Source of the DNA: Pseudomonas sp. Irchel 3H7
Lineage (GTDB): Bacteria; Pseudomonadota; Gammaproteobacteria; Pseudomonadales; Pseudomonadaceae
Direction of reading: 5' to 3'
Length of the DNA stretch: 64,000 nucleotides
NCBI RefSeq assembly: GCF_900187605.1
Contig: NZ_FYEA01000008.1
Location: 1-64,000, forward strand
In this document: positions 25,409 through 34,499 of the stretch, one piece after another
Position numbering within the stretch: position 1 is the first letter of the stretch
How the letters are laid out: every line of letters begins with the position of its first letter
The notes under the pieces: generated by a model
What the model was told of the DNA's origin: nothing
Database searches by the model: none
Seen by the model: only the letters and a program-made list of their open reading frames with translations
Position numbers and translations under genes: made by a program

Positions 25409-26308
25409 TCAGATCAGAATGAAGATCGCCAGCAAACCACCGAAGATCGCCCACTTCTCCATGTAGTAACGCTTGCGATTGCGCTTTTTCAGTTCTTTGC
25501 CACGCAGACGAATCTTGTAGATCCGCGTAAACAAGCGGTTGATCCCGCCGGTGCGGTCGCCTGCATCGTTCGGCGCGCCGGCAGCCGACATCACCGTACG
25601 GCTGAACCAAGCGTTGAACGCGGCGGCCCAGCGGTACTTCATCGGGCGCTCAATGTCGCAGAACAGGATGATGCGGTTCTTGTCGGTGGTATTTTCGGCG
25701 TAATGAATAAACGTCTCGTCGAACATCACCGCTTCGCCGTCACGCCAGTGGTAGCTCTCACCGTCGACGTTGATGTAGCAACCGGCGTCGTTCGGCGTGT
25801 CCAGGCCCAGGTGATAACGATACGAGCCGGCATACGGGTCACGGTGACGCACCAGTTTCGAGCCCGGTGGCAGCTCGGCGAACATCGCGGCTTTGATCGA
25901 ACCAATGCTTTGCACCAGTTCGGTGGTGCGCGGACACAGCTTCATCGCCGACGGATGGCTTTCGCCGTACCACTTCAGGTAGAAACGCTTCCAGCCGCTT
26001 TTGAAGAACGAGTTGAACCCGACATCGTCGTACTGGTTAGAGCGCTTGATCTCGCCGGCACGCAGCAAATTCTGCCCTTCTTCGCGGATTTCCTCCCAGT
26101 GTGCCTGCAACGGGCTCAAGTCAGGAAACTCGCTCGGGTCCAGGTACGGCTGGTTCGGCTTCTTCGAAAACAGATAAAGAAAGCAGTTGATCGGCGCCAG
26201 AAACGTCGAGTGGTCGCTTAGTTGTCGACCGAGCTTGTGGCGCACACGCCCACGCAAATGAACGTATGCAATGGAAATGACATAAATAGCAGCAATGATG
26301 AGTTTCAC
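25409..26308 (-). CDS. Lipid A hydroxylase LpxO (Fe(II)/2-oxoglutarate dioxygenase)
   Basis: A 299-residue member of the aspartyl/asparaginyl beta-hydroxylase family acting as LpxO, which adds a 2-hydroxyl to a lipid A secondary acyl chain. The Fe ligands are in LVRHRDPYAGSYRYHLGL (His-x-Asp) near residue 150 and ETFIHYAENTTDKNRIIL (His and Arg) near 200. Hydrophobic segments at the N-terminus and the last 20 residues anchor it to the inner membrane. The GTG at 26308 gives the usual MKLIIAAIYVIS start; a GTG 12 bases upstream (26320) is equally possible. Neither has a good ribosome-binding site. Confidence 0.92.
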   Translation of the reverse strand: MKLIIAAIYVISIAYVHLRGRVRHKLGRQLSDHSTFLAPINCFLYLFSKKPNQPYLDPSEFPDLSPLQAHWEEIREEGQNLLRAGEIKRSNQYDDVGFNSFFKSGWKRFYLKWYGESHPSAMKLCPRTTELVQSIGSIKAAMFAELPPGSKLVRHRDPYAGSYRYHLGLDTPNDAGCYINVDGESYHWRDGEAVMFDETFIHYAENTTDKNRIILFCDIERPMKYRWAAAFNAWFSRTVMSAAGAPNDAGDRTGGINRLFTRIYKIRLRGKELKKRNRKRYYMEKWAIFGGLLAIFILI

Positions 26309-26686
26309 GGAAATCGTCACACGTCAGAAGTGAACAAACTGCGCGCCTGGCGGCCTGAGGCTCAGCGTCTTATGCAGTGGTCTGATTACAAATGGCACGT
26401 CCTTGGCCCGCGCCGTTACCGGACGCTCGGTGAAAGGTGGCATTTTAGCCACAGTTTGTAACCGATAGTGAATCTTCAACTGTGAAAAACTGTCCCGCGA
26501 TGACGCCAATCGGCAATCGTGGCGTGATCGCCCTATCGTTTAGAGAGCCAGACCAGTACAATCGCCGCCAAACTTTACGCGCCCCCCTTGGTTGATGACG
26601 GGACTCTCCCGCTTCAGCGCACTTCGACTCGGGCCAAGCGCTGCAGCCGCACCCTCGCTACTCAGAATGCTTCGCAGGAATAACTC
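26309..26686. other. Divergent lpxO-ybiT gap with a sigma-54-like site
   Basis: No gene is supported in these 378 bases. A plus-strand TGGCACGTCCTTGGC at 26393-26407 has GG-N10-GC spacing and fits the sigma-54 consensus closely, but lies 280 bases before ybiT with no recognised product between. The rest shows no clear repeat or terminator. Confidence 0.4.
26393..26407 (+). promoter_or_regulatory. Candidate sigma-54 promoter (-24/-12)
   Basis: TGGCACG-N4-TGGC: GG at 26394-26395, GC at 26406-26407, spacing 10. It deviates from TTGC by one base. The downstream gene ybiT is not a known RpoN target, so chance occurrence cannot be excluded. Confidence 0.35.
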
Positions 26687-28273
26687 TTGATCTCTACAGC
26701 TAACATCACGATGCAGTTCGGCGCCAAGCCGCTCTTCGAAAACGTTTCGGTCAAATTCGGCGCGGGCAACCGCTATGGCCTGATCGGCGCCAACGGTTGC
26801 GGCAAGTCGACCTTCATGAAAATCCTCGGCGGCGACCTCGACCCGTCCGGCGGTCAGGTCATGCTCGAGCCGAACGTGCGTCTGGGTAAATTGCGCCAGG
26901 ACCAGTTCGCTTACGAAGAATTCACCGTGATCGACACTGTGATCATGGGTCACGAAGAGCTGTGGAAGGTCAAAGCCGAGCGCGATCGTATCTACTCGCT
27001 GCCGGAAATGAGCGAAGAAGACGGCATGGCCGTGGCCGAGCTGGAAACCGAATTCGCCGAAATGGACGGCTACACTGCCGAATCCCGTGCCGGTGAACTG
27101 TTGCTGGGCCTGGGTATCGGCATCGAGCAGCACTTCGGCCCGATGAGCGAAGTCTCGCCAGGCTGGAAACTGCGCGTATTGCTGGCGCAGGCACTGTTTT
27201 CCGATCCGGAAGTGCTGTTGCTCGACGAACCGACCAACCACCTGGACATCAACACCATTCGCTGGCTGGAAAACGTTCTGACCCAGCGTAACAGCCTGAT
27301 GATCATCATCTCTCACGACCGTCACTTCCTGAACAGCGTGTGCACGCACATGGCTGACCTGGATTACGGCGAGCTGCGTCTGTTCCCGGGCAACTACGAC
27401 GAGTACATGACCGTGGCGACCCAGTCCCGCGAGCAACTGCTGTCGGACAACGCCAAGAAGAAAGCACAGATTTCCGAGCTGCAATCGTTCGTCAGCCGCT
27501 TCTCGGCCAACGCCTCGAAAGCCAAACAGGCTACTTCCCGCGCCAAGGCGATCGACAAGATCCAGCTGGCCGAGGTCAAGCCTTCGAGCCGCGTGAGCCC
27601 GTTCATCCGCTTCGATCAGAACAAAAAGCTGCACCGCCAGGCGGTCATCGTCGAAAAAATGGCCAAAGGCTTTGACGGCAAACCACTGTTCAAAGACTTC
27701 AGCTTCCAGGTTGAAGCCGGCGAGCGCGTGGCGATCATCGGCCCGAACGGTATCGGTAAAACCACCCTGCTGCGCACCCTGGTCAACGAACTGACCCCGG
27801 ATGCCGGCAGCATCAAGTGGACCGACGCTGCGGAACTGGGCTACTACGCTCAGGACCACGCGCACGACTTCGAAGACGACGTCACCCTGTTCGACTGGAT
27901 GGGTCAGTGGACTCAGGGCGAGCAGATGATTCGCGGTACTTTGGGCCGCATGCTGTTCTCCAACGACGAAATCCTCAAGTCGGTCAAAGTGATTTCCGGT
28001 GGTGAGCAAGGTCGCATGCTGTTCGGCAAGCTGATTCTGCAAAAGCCGAACGTGCTGATCATGGACGAACCCACCAACCACTTGGACATGGAATCGATCG
28101 AGGCGCTGAACCTGGCGCTGGAAAACTATCCGGGCACGCTGATCTTCGTCAGCCACGACCGTGAGTTCGTATCGTCCCTGGCCACGCGCATCATCGAGCT
28201 GAGCCCGAATGGCGTAACCGACTTCAGCGGCACTTACGATGACTACCTGCGTAGTCAGGGTGTGGTGTTCTAA
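26687..28273 (+). CDS. ABC-F ATPase YbiT
   Basis: A 528-residue soluble protein with two ABC domains and no membrane segments, matching E. coli YbiT nearly block for block. Walker A motifs are GANGCGKST near residue 38 and GPNGIGKTT near 360. Walker B and signature pairs are LLLDEPTNHLD near 185 and LIMDEPTNHLD near 463, and both signature regions (VSPGWKLR and ISGGEQGR) are intact. ABC-F proteins act on the ribosome during stalled elongation. The start is TTG, preceded by GCAGGAA 8 bases upstream. A strong hairpin terminator follows the gene. Confidence 0.95.
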   Translation: MISTANITMQFGAKPLFENVSVKFGAGNRYGLIGANGCGKSTFMKILGGDLDPSGGQVMLEPNVRLGKLRQDQFAYEEFTVIDTVIMGHEELWKVKAERDRIYSLPEMSEEDGMAVAELETEFAEMDGYTAESRAGELLLGLGIGIEQHFGPMSEVSPGWKLRVLLAQALFSDPEVLLLDEPTNHLDINTIRWLENVLTQRNSLMIIISHDRHFLNSVCTHMADLDYGELRLFPGNYDEYMTVATQSREQLLSDNAKKKAQISELQSFVSRFSANASKAKQATSRAKAIDKIQLAEVKPSSRVSPFIRFDQNKKLHRQAVIVEKMAKGFDGKPLFKDFSFQVEAGERVAIIGPNGIGKTTLLRTLVNELTPDAGSIKWTDAAELGYYAQDHAHDFEDDVTLFDWMGQWTQGEQMIRGTLGRMLFSNDEILKSVKVISGGEQGRMLFGKLILQKPNVLIMDEPTNHLDMESIEALNLALENYPGTLIFVSHDREFVSSLATRIIELSPNGVTDFSGTYDDYLRSQGVVF

Positions 28274-28289
28274 ACAGCAGCTGAAACTG

Positions 28290-28320
28290 AAAAGCCCTGT
28301 CCATGTGACGGGGCTTTTTG
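28290..28320 (+). terminator. Rho-independent terminator of ybiT
   Basis: AAAAGCCCTGTC-CATGT-GACGGGGCTTTTT forms a stem of about ten pairs with a pyrimidine-rich T run, 16 bases after the ybiT stop. Confidence 0.85.
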
Positions 28321-28354
28321 CATGTGTTCGGTCAGAAATTCATTGGTTCAGATA

Positions 28355-28426
28355 CCATCGCGAGCAGGCTCACTCCTACAAGGGTACGCATTTCAAATGT
28401 AGGAGTGAGCCTGCTCGCGATAGGGC
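28355..28426. repeat. REP pair (short spacing, GTAGGAGTGAGCCTGCTCGCGAT type)
   Basis: CCATCGCGAGCAGGCTCACTCCTACA, then about 20 bases containing GCATTTCAAA, then TGTAGGAGTGAGCCTGCTCGCGATAG. The same spacer word occurs in the 25320-25390 pair. Confidence 0.87.
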
Positions 28427-28534
28427 CATCAGCAGCAACATCGATCCTCAGGGAAAGTAGTTAGCCTGCTTTCTTTTATTTCAAGCCCACGCCATGATGC
28501 GAGCTCTCCCACCGCCGCCCGCGAACGAGTCCTC

Positions 28535-29722
28535 ATGTCTGCGCAGCAACTGCCACCGCAAAGCTCCATGGCGATCACCCTGCAGATCGTCTCCATCGTT
28601 TTCTATACCTTTATTGCGTTCCTCTGCATCGGTCTGCCGATTGCGGTGTTGCCGGGTTATGTGCATGAACAATTGGGTTTCAGCGCGGTGATTGCCGGTC
28701 TAGTGATTGGCTCGCAATACCTGGCCACCCTGCTCAGCCGGCCGATGGCCGGGCGCATGTCGGATACGCTCGGAACCAAACGGGCGATCATTTATGGCTT
28801 GTGGGGGATTGTCCTCAGCGGCTTGCTGACGTTGCTTTCCACACTGCTGCAGGACTTTGCGCTGGCGAGCCTGATCATCCTGATCATCGGCCGTTTGCTC
28901 CTCGGTATCGCGCAGGGCTTGATCGGCGTCGGCACCATCAGTTGGTGCATGGGCCAAGTGGGTGTCGAACACACGGCGAAATCCATTGGCTGGAACGGTA
29001 TCGCGTCCTATGGCGCGATTGCCATTGGCGCGCCGCTGGGTGTGGTGATGGTCGCCGATTACGGCTTTACCAGCCTCGGCATCGCGCTGGCGGTACTGGC
29101 GGCAGGCGCGCTGCTACTGATCCGCAACAAACCCTCGGTGCCGGTGATACGCGGCGAACGGCTGCCGTTCTGGGCGGTATTCGGACGGATTGCCCCGTAT
29201 GGCGCCAGCCTGACCCTGGCCTCGATCGGCTACGGCACGCTGACCACCTTCATCACTTTGTATTACCTGAACCGTGGCTGGACCGGCGCAGCGTACTGCC
29301 TGACGGTGTTCGGCGTGTGCTTCATCCTGTCGCGCCTGATGTTTATCTCGGCGATCAGTCGCTTCGGCGGGTTCAGGTCCGCCATTGCTTGTATGACTAT
29401 AGAAACCGTCGGGCTGGTGCTGTTGTGGCTGGCGCCGTCCAGCGCTTTTGCCTTGATCGGCGCGGGATTGGCCGGGTTTGGCTTGTCGCTGGTGTACCCG
29501 GCGTTGGGTGTAGAGGCGATCAAGCAAGTGCCCAGCTCCAGCCGTGGTTCCGGGCTGGGCGCTTACGCGGTGTTCTTCGATCTGGCGCTGGCGATTGCCG
29601 GGCCGTTGATGGGCGCGGTGGCGTTGAAGCTGGGATATTCGTGGATTTTCTTTAGTGCGGCACTGTTGTCGGTGATTGGGCTGGGGCTGACTTTGCTGCT
29701 CCAGCGCCGGGCAACGACCTGA
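28535..29722 (+). CDS. MFS transporter, YhhS/YfcJ-like
   Basis: A 395-residue membrane protein with 12 predicted helices. It resembles E. coli YhhS in blocks such as GLPIAVLPGYVHEQLGFSAVIAGLVIGSQYLATLLSRPMAGR and TLGTKRAIIYGLWG, plus WNGIASYGAIAIGAPLGVV and GAGLAGFGLSLVYPALGVEA. YhhS-like proteins are drug/sugar-exporter type MFS members. Substrate is not known. The ribosome-binding site (GCGAACGAG) is weak; an ATG at MAITLQIVS (codon 12) is an alternative. No partner genes adjoin. Confidence 0.85.
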   Translation: MSAQQLPPQSSMAITLQIVSIVFYTFIAFLCIGLPIAVLPGYVHEQLGFSAVIAGLVIGSQYLATLLSRPMAGRMSDTLGTKRAIIYGLWGIVLSGLLTLLSTLLQDFALASLIILIIGRLLLGIAQGLIGVGTISWCMGQVGVEHTAKSIGWNGIASYGAIAIGAPLGVVMVADYGFTSLGIALAVLAAGALLLIRNKPSVPVIRGERLPFWAVFGRIAPYGASLTLASIGYGTLTTFITLYYLNRGWTGAAYCLTVFGVCFILSRLMFISAISRFGGFRSAIACMTIETVGLVLLWLAPSSAFALIGAGLAGFGLSLVYPALGVEAIKQVPSSSRGSGLGAYAVFFDLALAIAGPLMGAVALKLGYSWIFFSAALLSVIGLGLTLLLQRRATT

Positions 29723-29738
29723 AGTCCGACGCAGCCCC

Positions 29739-29832
29739 CTGTAGGAGCGAGCCTGCTCGCGATAGCGGTGTGTCAGTCGACATAATCTTTTCTGATGAAC
29801 CGCTATCGCGAGCAGGCTCACTCCTACAGGGG
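29739..29832. repeat. REP pair (GTAGGAGCGAGCCTGCTCGCGAT type)
   Basis: Inverted units TGTAGGAGCGAGCCTGCTCGCGATAG and CTATCGCGAGCAGGCTCACTCCTACA flank about 45 bases in the convergent gap between the MFS and hydrolase genes. Confidence 0.88.
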
Positions 29833-29842
29833 ATTTGCGGGG

Positions 29843-30880
29843 TTATTGATCTGCGGTTTGCATACCGGCCCGGGTTGGTCTGCCCAGCGTGTGCGAGAAG
29901 AACCGTCCAGCCTCGGAGATCAGGTTGCGATGGATATCCTCGCGATCCACGCCATCAGCATCGGTACACAACGCCGGCATCGCGCGAATCTGCTCTTCAT
30001 TGCACGGCGCCATAAAGACGAAGTGCCCTGCCCCGGCGAGTAATTTGAAATCCGGCGCCGTCGGCAGTTTGCGCGCCAGCGCCGCCGCGTTCTTGTCGAA
30101 GGCGACCAGTTTGTCGCCATCACCGCTGTAGAGCAGCACCGGCACATGCACATCGGCCAAGGTGTGACGGCCGAACTTCAAGCTCAGCGGCGCCATCAGC
30201 AGCAAGGCATGAACGCGCGGATCCGCGACCGGTTGCAGGTCATCTCGATCAACGATCAATTCACCCTGCGTGTTGCAGGCATCACGATCATCTGGACGCT
30301 CCTGGCAATAACGACGCAGGCGATCAAGATCCGGTTGCGCCCCCGACAGGATCAACGCCGTTTCGCCGCCCGCCGAATAGCCAATCACTCCGACCTGATC
30401 GGCATTGACGTACGGCGCGAGCATGCGGTCGCCAAGCGTGGCGGTAATCGCTTCGGAAATCTGGATTGGCCGACCATAGAGATTGCTCAGGGTGCCCAAT
30501 CGGCTGTGGTCTTTGGAGTTGTCGCCGGGGTGAATCACCGCCACCACGACAAAGCCTTTGCGTGCCAGTGAGGTCGCGAGGTCATGCAGCGCCAGCGGCG
30601 TGCCGGTGTTGCCATGGGAGAGCATCAGCATCGGGAAGCGGCCGATGGCGACTTTGGTGTCTTCGCCAGCCTCGACCGAATAACCCTCGAGCAGGCTCAT
30701 GTGTTCGCGGTCGCTGGAGGGATAAAAGGCGATCGCGCGCATCGGTTGCAGATCCAGCGGATCCAGAAAGGTCATTTCGTGGTAGCCGACGCTCCACACC
30801 GGGTGTCGCCCAGGCGCAGCCTGCACTGAATTCAGGCCGCCGAGCAGGCAAATCAGTAACGCTGCACAAAGACGCATCAT
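29843..30880 (-). CDS. Secreted alpha/beta hydrolase (dienelactone hydrolase-like)
   Basis: A 345-residue protein with a signal peptide (MMRLCAALLICLLGGLNSVQA). The alpha/beta-hydrolase nucleophile elbow GYSAGGE is near residue 166, with YSGDGD and GAGHF giving plausible Asp and His of the triad. The four cysteines (YCQERP, ACNTQ, APCNEEQ, LCTDAD) may form two disulfides. It is likely a periplasmic or extracellular esterase/lipase. Substrate is unknown. The frame extends to 30973 but the signal peptide starts at this ATG. Confidence 0.8.
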   Translation of the reverse strand: MMRLCAALLICLLGGLNSVQAAPGRHPVWSVGYHEMTFLDPLDLQPMRAIAFYPSSDREHMSLLEGYSVEAGEDTKVAIGRFPMLMLSHGNTGTPLALHDLATSLARKGFVVVAVIHPGDNSKDHSRLGTLSNLYGRPIQISEAITATLGDRMLAPYVNADQVGVIGYSAGGETALILSGAQPDLDRLRRYCQERPDDRDACNTQGELIVDRDDLQPVADPRVHALLLMAPLSLKFGRHTLADVHVPVLLYSGDGDKLVAFDKNAAALARKLPTAPDFKLLAGAGHFVFMAPCNEEQIRAMPALCTDADGVDREDIHRNLISEAGRFFSHTLGRPTRAGMQTADQ

Positions 30881-31030
30881 GGGATGCCCCACCCTGTTGT
30901 TACTCAATCGAAAGTTCCGTTGCGTTGCGGGCCAGAACCCCCGGGGATTAGGTGTTCCGGTACGACAATGCATTCAGACGCTGATTGTGTGACTGCATAA
31001 CCCGGGCCAGATTATGTAACAGTCAGAAAC

Positions 31031-31078
31031 AAAAAACTCCGTATTCGCCCCTTGCGGAACCAGAATACAGAGTTTTTT
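31031..31078 (-). terminator. Rho-independent terminator downstream of azoR
   Basis: On the minus strand AAAAAACTCTGTATTC...GAATACGGAGTTTTTT forms a long stem with a T-run 3' of azoR. Its symmetry (A-run and T-run) makes it potentially bidirectional, but the neighbouring gene is not convergent. Confidence 0.82.
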
Positions 31079-31116
31079 GGGTGTTACCTGAACATCAGCT
31101 GTTCTTTACGCGAGCC

Positions 31117-31728
31117 TTACGCGGCGGCGAACAGTTGCTCGCTGATCTTCGCCTGAGCAGCGGTCATGGCGTTGTTGCGCACTTCTTCGCCATACGCCAG
31201 GCCTTCGGCACGGACGATTTCGATATCGGTGATGCCAAGGAAGCCCAGTACCAGCTTCAGATATTCTTCGTGAGCGATGCCGCTGGCTTGGCCGGCGTGG
31301 ATGCCGCCGGCAGTGGAGACGATCACGACTTTCTTGCCGCCGCACAGGCCTTCAGGGCCGGCTTCGGTGTAACGGAAGGTCTGACCGGCGACTGCTACGC
31401 GATCGATCCACGCCTTGAGTTGGGTCGGTACGGTGAAGTTGTACATCGGAGCCGCGATAACAACGGCGTCGGCGGCGATGAACTCGGCCAGGGTCGAAGC
31501 GCTCAGTTCGGCTTCGTGCTGTTGTGCGGCGTTACGCAGCTCAGCAGTAGTGCCAGCGGCGACCAGGGTGGTCGACGAGAAGTGGCTGATAGCGTCGGCG
31601 GCCAGATCGCGGTAAGTCACGACTGCGCTTGGCTCGGCGGCTTGCCAGGCTTTGACGACTTCGCTGCTCAACTGACGGGAAGCCGAATTGTCGCCCAGAA
31701 TGCTCGAATCGATATGCAGCAGTTTCAT
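31117..31728 (-). CDS. FMN-dependent NADH-azoreductase AzoR
   Basis: A 203-residue flavodoxin-fold protein that reduces azo dyes and quinones with NAD(P)H. It has the typical start MKLLHIDSSILGDNSASR, the FMN-contact APMYNFTVPTQLKAWIDRV near residue 95, and FLGITDIEIVRAEGLAYG near 165. AGGAGA lies 8 bases before the ATG. It is divergent from a LysR-family regulator gene across 127 bases, the common arrangement for a regulator and its target. Confidence 0.93.
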   Translation of the reverse strand: MKLLHIDSSILGDNSASRQLSSEVVKAWQAAEPSAVVTYRDLAADAISHFSSTTLVAAGTTAELRNAAQQHEAELSASTLAEFIAADAVVIAAPMYNFTVPTQLKAWIDRVAVAGQTFRYTEAGPEGLCGGKKVVIVSTAGGIHAGQASGIAHEEYLKLVLGFLGITDIEIVRAEGLAYGEEVRNNAMTAAQAKISEQLFAAA

Positions 31729-31855
31729 GTGGAATCTCCTGGAAGGAATCGCCGGTGGCGACGGAATGGAGACAATCCTACGCAAGAAACCAATGGATGA
31801 TTAGCTGCCTGAAATGCGATAGTTTGTCCCACTGATAGAACAGTTGGATTTCCCT

Positions 31856-32764
31856 ATGCAAGACCTCAACGATCTCTACTATTTCGCCAAAGTCGTCGAG
31901 GCTGGCGGTTTTGCTGCGGCCGGGCGATTGCTCGGGATTCCCAAGTCACGGCTGTCGCGGCGTATTGCCGAACTGGAAGAACGCCTCGGTGCGCGTTTGC
32001 TGCAACGCACCACCCGGCAACTCAATCTCACCGCCGTTGGCGAACGTTATCTGCGTCACTGCCAGGCGATGTTGCTGGAAGCGGAAATGGCCGATGAGGC
32101 GGTGGCGAGCATGTCCAGTGAGCCGCGCGGTCGCCTGCGCGTTTCCTGCCCCACCGGTCTGGCCCGGGAAATGTTGCCGTGGGTCATCAGCGAATTCCTC
32201 GGCAAATTTCCTCAGGTGCAACTGGAAGTCGTCCTGCTCAATCGTCGGGTCGATCTGGTCGGCGAAGGTTTTGATGTCGCATTGCGCGTGCGTGAACACG
32301 GTGATGAGGATCCGCTGCTGGTGACCCGGCGTTTGCGTCAGGCACAAATGGTCGTGGTCGCCAGCCCGGCGTTTTTACAAGGCCAGACGATCAATCATCC
32401 GCAAGATCTGAAAAATCTGCCGGTGTTGGGGGCGCTGGAGGCCGATCGCATGGTGCATGTGCGTTTGCTCGATCAGCAGGGCCACAGTTTCGAACTGAAC
32501 ATGGAAGCCCGCCTGGGCATCGATGACTTTGTCGTACGCAAGGCCTGCGTGCTGGCCGGTCAGGGCTTTACCCTGTTGCCGATGATGTATTGCGAGGCGG
32601 AACTGGAAAACGGCACGCTGGTGCAGATGCTGCCCGAGTGGTCACTGCCCGGCGGCTGGCTGCAAGCGGTGTATCCGCATCGACGCGGGGTGATGCCGGC
32701 GGTGCGCGCATGGATCGATCATCTGGTCGAGTCGTTCAATGCCTGTGGGGAGCGGTTGTTATGA
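31856..32764 (+). CDS. LysR-family transcriptional regulator (likely of azoR)
   Basis: A 302-residue LTTR. The winged HTH occupies residues 1-60 (LYYFAKVVEAGGFAAAGRLLGIPKSRLSRRIAELEERLGARLLQRTTRQ) and the effector domain about 90-295. The ATG for MQDLNDLYYF was chosen; a TTG four codons upstream is less likely. The last four bases overlap the YjbR-like start (ATGA), so the two are co-translated. Binding to the divergent azoR promoter is inferred from position only. Confidence 0.9.
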   Translation: MQDLNDLYYFAKVVEAGGFAAAGRLLGIPKSRLSRRIAELEERLGARLLQRTTRQLNLTAVGERYLRHCQAMLLEAEMADEAVASMSSEPRGRLRVSCPTGLAREMLPWVISEFLGKFPQVQLEVVLLNRRVDLVGEGFDVALRVREHGDEDPLLVTRRLRQAQMVVVASPAFLQGQTINHPQDLKNLPVLGALEADRMVHVRLLDQQGHSFELNMEARLGIDDFVVRKACVLAGQGFTLLPMMYCEAELENGTLVQMLPEWSLPGGWLQAVYPHRRGVMPAVRAWIDHLVESFNACGERLL

Positions 32765-33120
32765 GCAAGGGAAAAATGAGCGAAGCCGACGTCGCGGCGT
32801 TCTGCCTGGCATTGCCGGGTGCTCGGGAAGATTACAAATGGGGTGGCGTGCGGGTGTTTTCGATTGCCGGCAACAAGATGTTTGCCTTGCAGGGGCTGCG
32901 TGGAGATTCGTTGGCATTCAAGGTCGACAAGGATCTGTTTCTCGGTCATTGCGACCGCCCGGGGATTCATCCGGCGCCGTATCTGGCGCGGGCGCAGTGG
33001 ATCATCATGCATCCGCCCTACCCGTTGGCTGCCGAGGAACTGAAGGAGTTGTTGCAGCGTTCGCATCAACTGGTGGTAAGCAAGTTGCCGAAGAAAACCC
33101 AAATCGGTTTGTTGCTGTAA
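32761..33120 (+). CDS. MmcQ/YjbR-family protein
   Basis: A 119-residue protein of the YjbR/MmcQ fold (double-wing DNA-binding-like). Shared blocks are FCLALPGAREDYKWGGVRVFSIAGNKMFAL, SLAFKVDKDLFLGHCDRPGIHPAPYLARAQWI and SHQLVVSKLPKKTQIGL. Its start overlaps the LysR stop in ATGA. Family members are common and mostly uncharacterised. A REP pair follows. Confidence 0.87.
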   Translation: MSKGKMSEADVAAFCLALPGAREDYKWGGVRVFSIAGNKMFALQGLRGDSLAFKVDKDLFLGHCDRPGIHPAPYLARAQWIIMHPPYPLAAEELKELLQRSHQLVVSKLPKKTQIGLLL

Positions 33121-33132
33121 CCCCAATCCCCC

Positions 33133-33227
33133 TGTGTAGGAGCTGCCGAAGGCTGCGATCTTTTGACTTTGATCTTTTAAAAAGCAAGATCAAAAGATCG
33201 CAGCCTTCGGCAGCTCCTACAGGGGGA
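33133..33227. repeat. REP pair (GTAGGAGCTGCCGAAGGCTGCGATC type)
   Basis: Inverted TGTAGGAGCTGCCGAAGGCTGCGATCTTTTGA units flank an AT-rich centre (TTGATCTTTTAAAAAGCAAGATC) in a convergent gap. Confidence 0.88.
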
Positions 33228-33240
33228 TTTGTGTGGGCTG

Positions 33241-33669
33241 TCAGAACAGCGCCAGCAAGTTCGAGCCGAGAAACAGCTGGTCGATCCAGAACACCTGATG
33301 CAGCAGCACAATCACCCAGAACAAAATCTGAAACGACACTTTGCGCGTCTTGTGCCGGAACACCTGCTGAGCAATCAACGCGCCCGGCCAGCCGCCCGCC
33401 AGCTCTACCGCATGCAGGATGTTCTCCGGTGTGCGCCAGGCATCAGCGCGCGCCTTGCGCTTGTCCGCCCAATACATGGAGAACGCCAGCACGCTGACGA
33501 TCCCGTAAGCGGCCAGCGGGACCAGCGAAATCCCGCGCAGCCACATCGACAACGAGCCGAACAGGGGCAGCGCGCAGACGATCAGCAGAACCAGCAGTTT
33601 CAATTTCAGATGCTGAATGTTGCCGCCCGAAGGTCGCCCTTCGGGCCGGCGTGCGCGGGAGTCACTCAT
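33241..33669 (-). CDS. DUF1294 membrane protein
   Basis: A 142-residue protein with about three to four hydrophobic segments. It matches the DUF1294 family (AFSMYWADKRKARADAWRTPENILHAVELAGGWPGALIAQQVFRHKTRKVSFQILFWVIVLLH). Many relatives carry an N-terminal cold-shock domain; here the protein begins with a short basic stretch instead. Its ATG overlaps the uppP stop codon (ATGA), so it is co-translated with uppP. Function unknown. Confidence 0.85.
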   Translation of the reverse strand: MSDSRARRPEGRPSGGNIQHLKLKLLVLLIVCALPLFGSLSMWLRGISLVPLAAYGIVSVLAFSMYWADKRKARADAWRTPENILHAVELAGGWPGALIAQQVFRHKTRKVSFQILFWVIVLLHQVFWIDQLFLGSNLLALF

Positions 33670-34499
33670 GGCTTGGCCGCCGCCCAATCGATCCAGCCAA
33701 ACTGCCACGTCGCCAGAATCACCAGACCAAACACGATCCGATACCAGGCGAATGCCGCATAGCTGTGGCTGGCGATGAACTTGAGCAAACCGCGCACGGC
33801 GATCATGGCGAAGATGAATGCGGTGACAAAACCGATGGCGAACACCGGAAAATCCGCCGGGACAAACAGGTCGCGATACTTGTAGCCCGAGTAAACCGCC
33901 GCACCGACCATGGTCGGCATCGCAAGGAAGAACGAGAACTCGGTAGCGGTCTTGCGCGACAGGCCGAACAGCAAACCGCCAATGATCGTCGAGCCGGAGC
34001 GCGAGGTACCAGGGATCATGGCCAGACACTGCGCAAAGCCGACTTTGAGGGCGTCTTTCCAGGTGATCTCATCGACCGTTTCCGCATGCACTTCATGTTG
34101 ACGTTTTTCCGCCCACAACATGATGATGCCGCCCACGACCAGCGCGGCCGCGACGGTAATCGGGTTAAACAGATATTCGTGAATGAGGTCGGCAAAGATC
34201 ACGCCCAACACCACGGCAGGCAGAAATGCGATCAGCAGGTTGGCGGTGAAACGCCGTGCGCTGGGCTGGGTCGGCAAGCCGATGACCACGTCGAGAATCT
34301 TGCGTCGAAACTCCCAGACCACCGCGAGGATCGCGCCGAGCTGGATGATGATATTGAACGCCATGGCCCGTTCGCCGCCGAACTCGAGCAAGTCGGCCAC
34401 AATGATCTGGTGTCCGGTACTGGAAATGGGCAAAAACTCCGTCAGCCCTTCTACAACTCCTAGTATCAGTGCCTGCAAGGCCGTCCAAAGATCCATCAA
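33666..34499 (-). CDS. Undecaprenyl-diphosphatase UppP (BacA)
   Basis: A 277-residue integral membrane phosphatase that recycles undecaprenyl pyrophosphate for cell-wall and O-antigen synthesis and confers bacitracin resistance. The two signature motifs are intact: GVVEGLTEFLPISSTGHQI near residues 14-32 and PGTSRSGSTIIGG near 163-175. The length is typical. It is followed by and overlaps the DUF1294 gene. There is no obvious promoter motif in the 300 bases upstream. Confidence 0.95.
   Translation of the reverse strand: MMDLWTALQALILGVVEGLTEFLPISSTGHQIIVADLLEFGGERAMAFNIIIQLGAILAVVWEFRRKILDVVIGLPTQPSARRFTANLLIAFLPAVVLGVIFADLIHEYLFNPITVAAALVVGGIIMLWAEKRQHEVHAETVDEITWKDALKVGFAQCLAMIPGTSRSGSTIIGGLLFGLSRKTATEFSFFLAMPTMVGAAVYSGYKYRDLFVPADFPVFAIGFVTAFIFAMIAVRGLLKFIASHSYAAFAWYRIVFGLVILATWQFGWIDWAAAKP

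Noticed and set aside
26540..28156. A 538-residue minus-strand open frame
   Set aside because: It lies on the opposite strand of ybiT, which matches E. coli YbiT along its length. The antisense frame has no recognisable domain.
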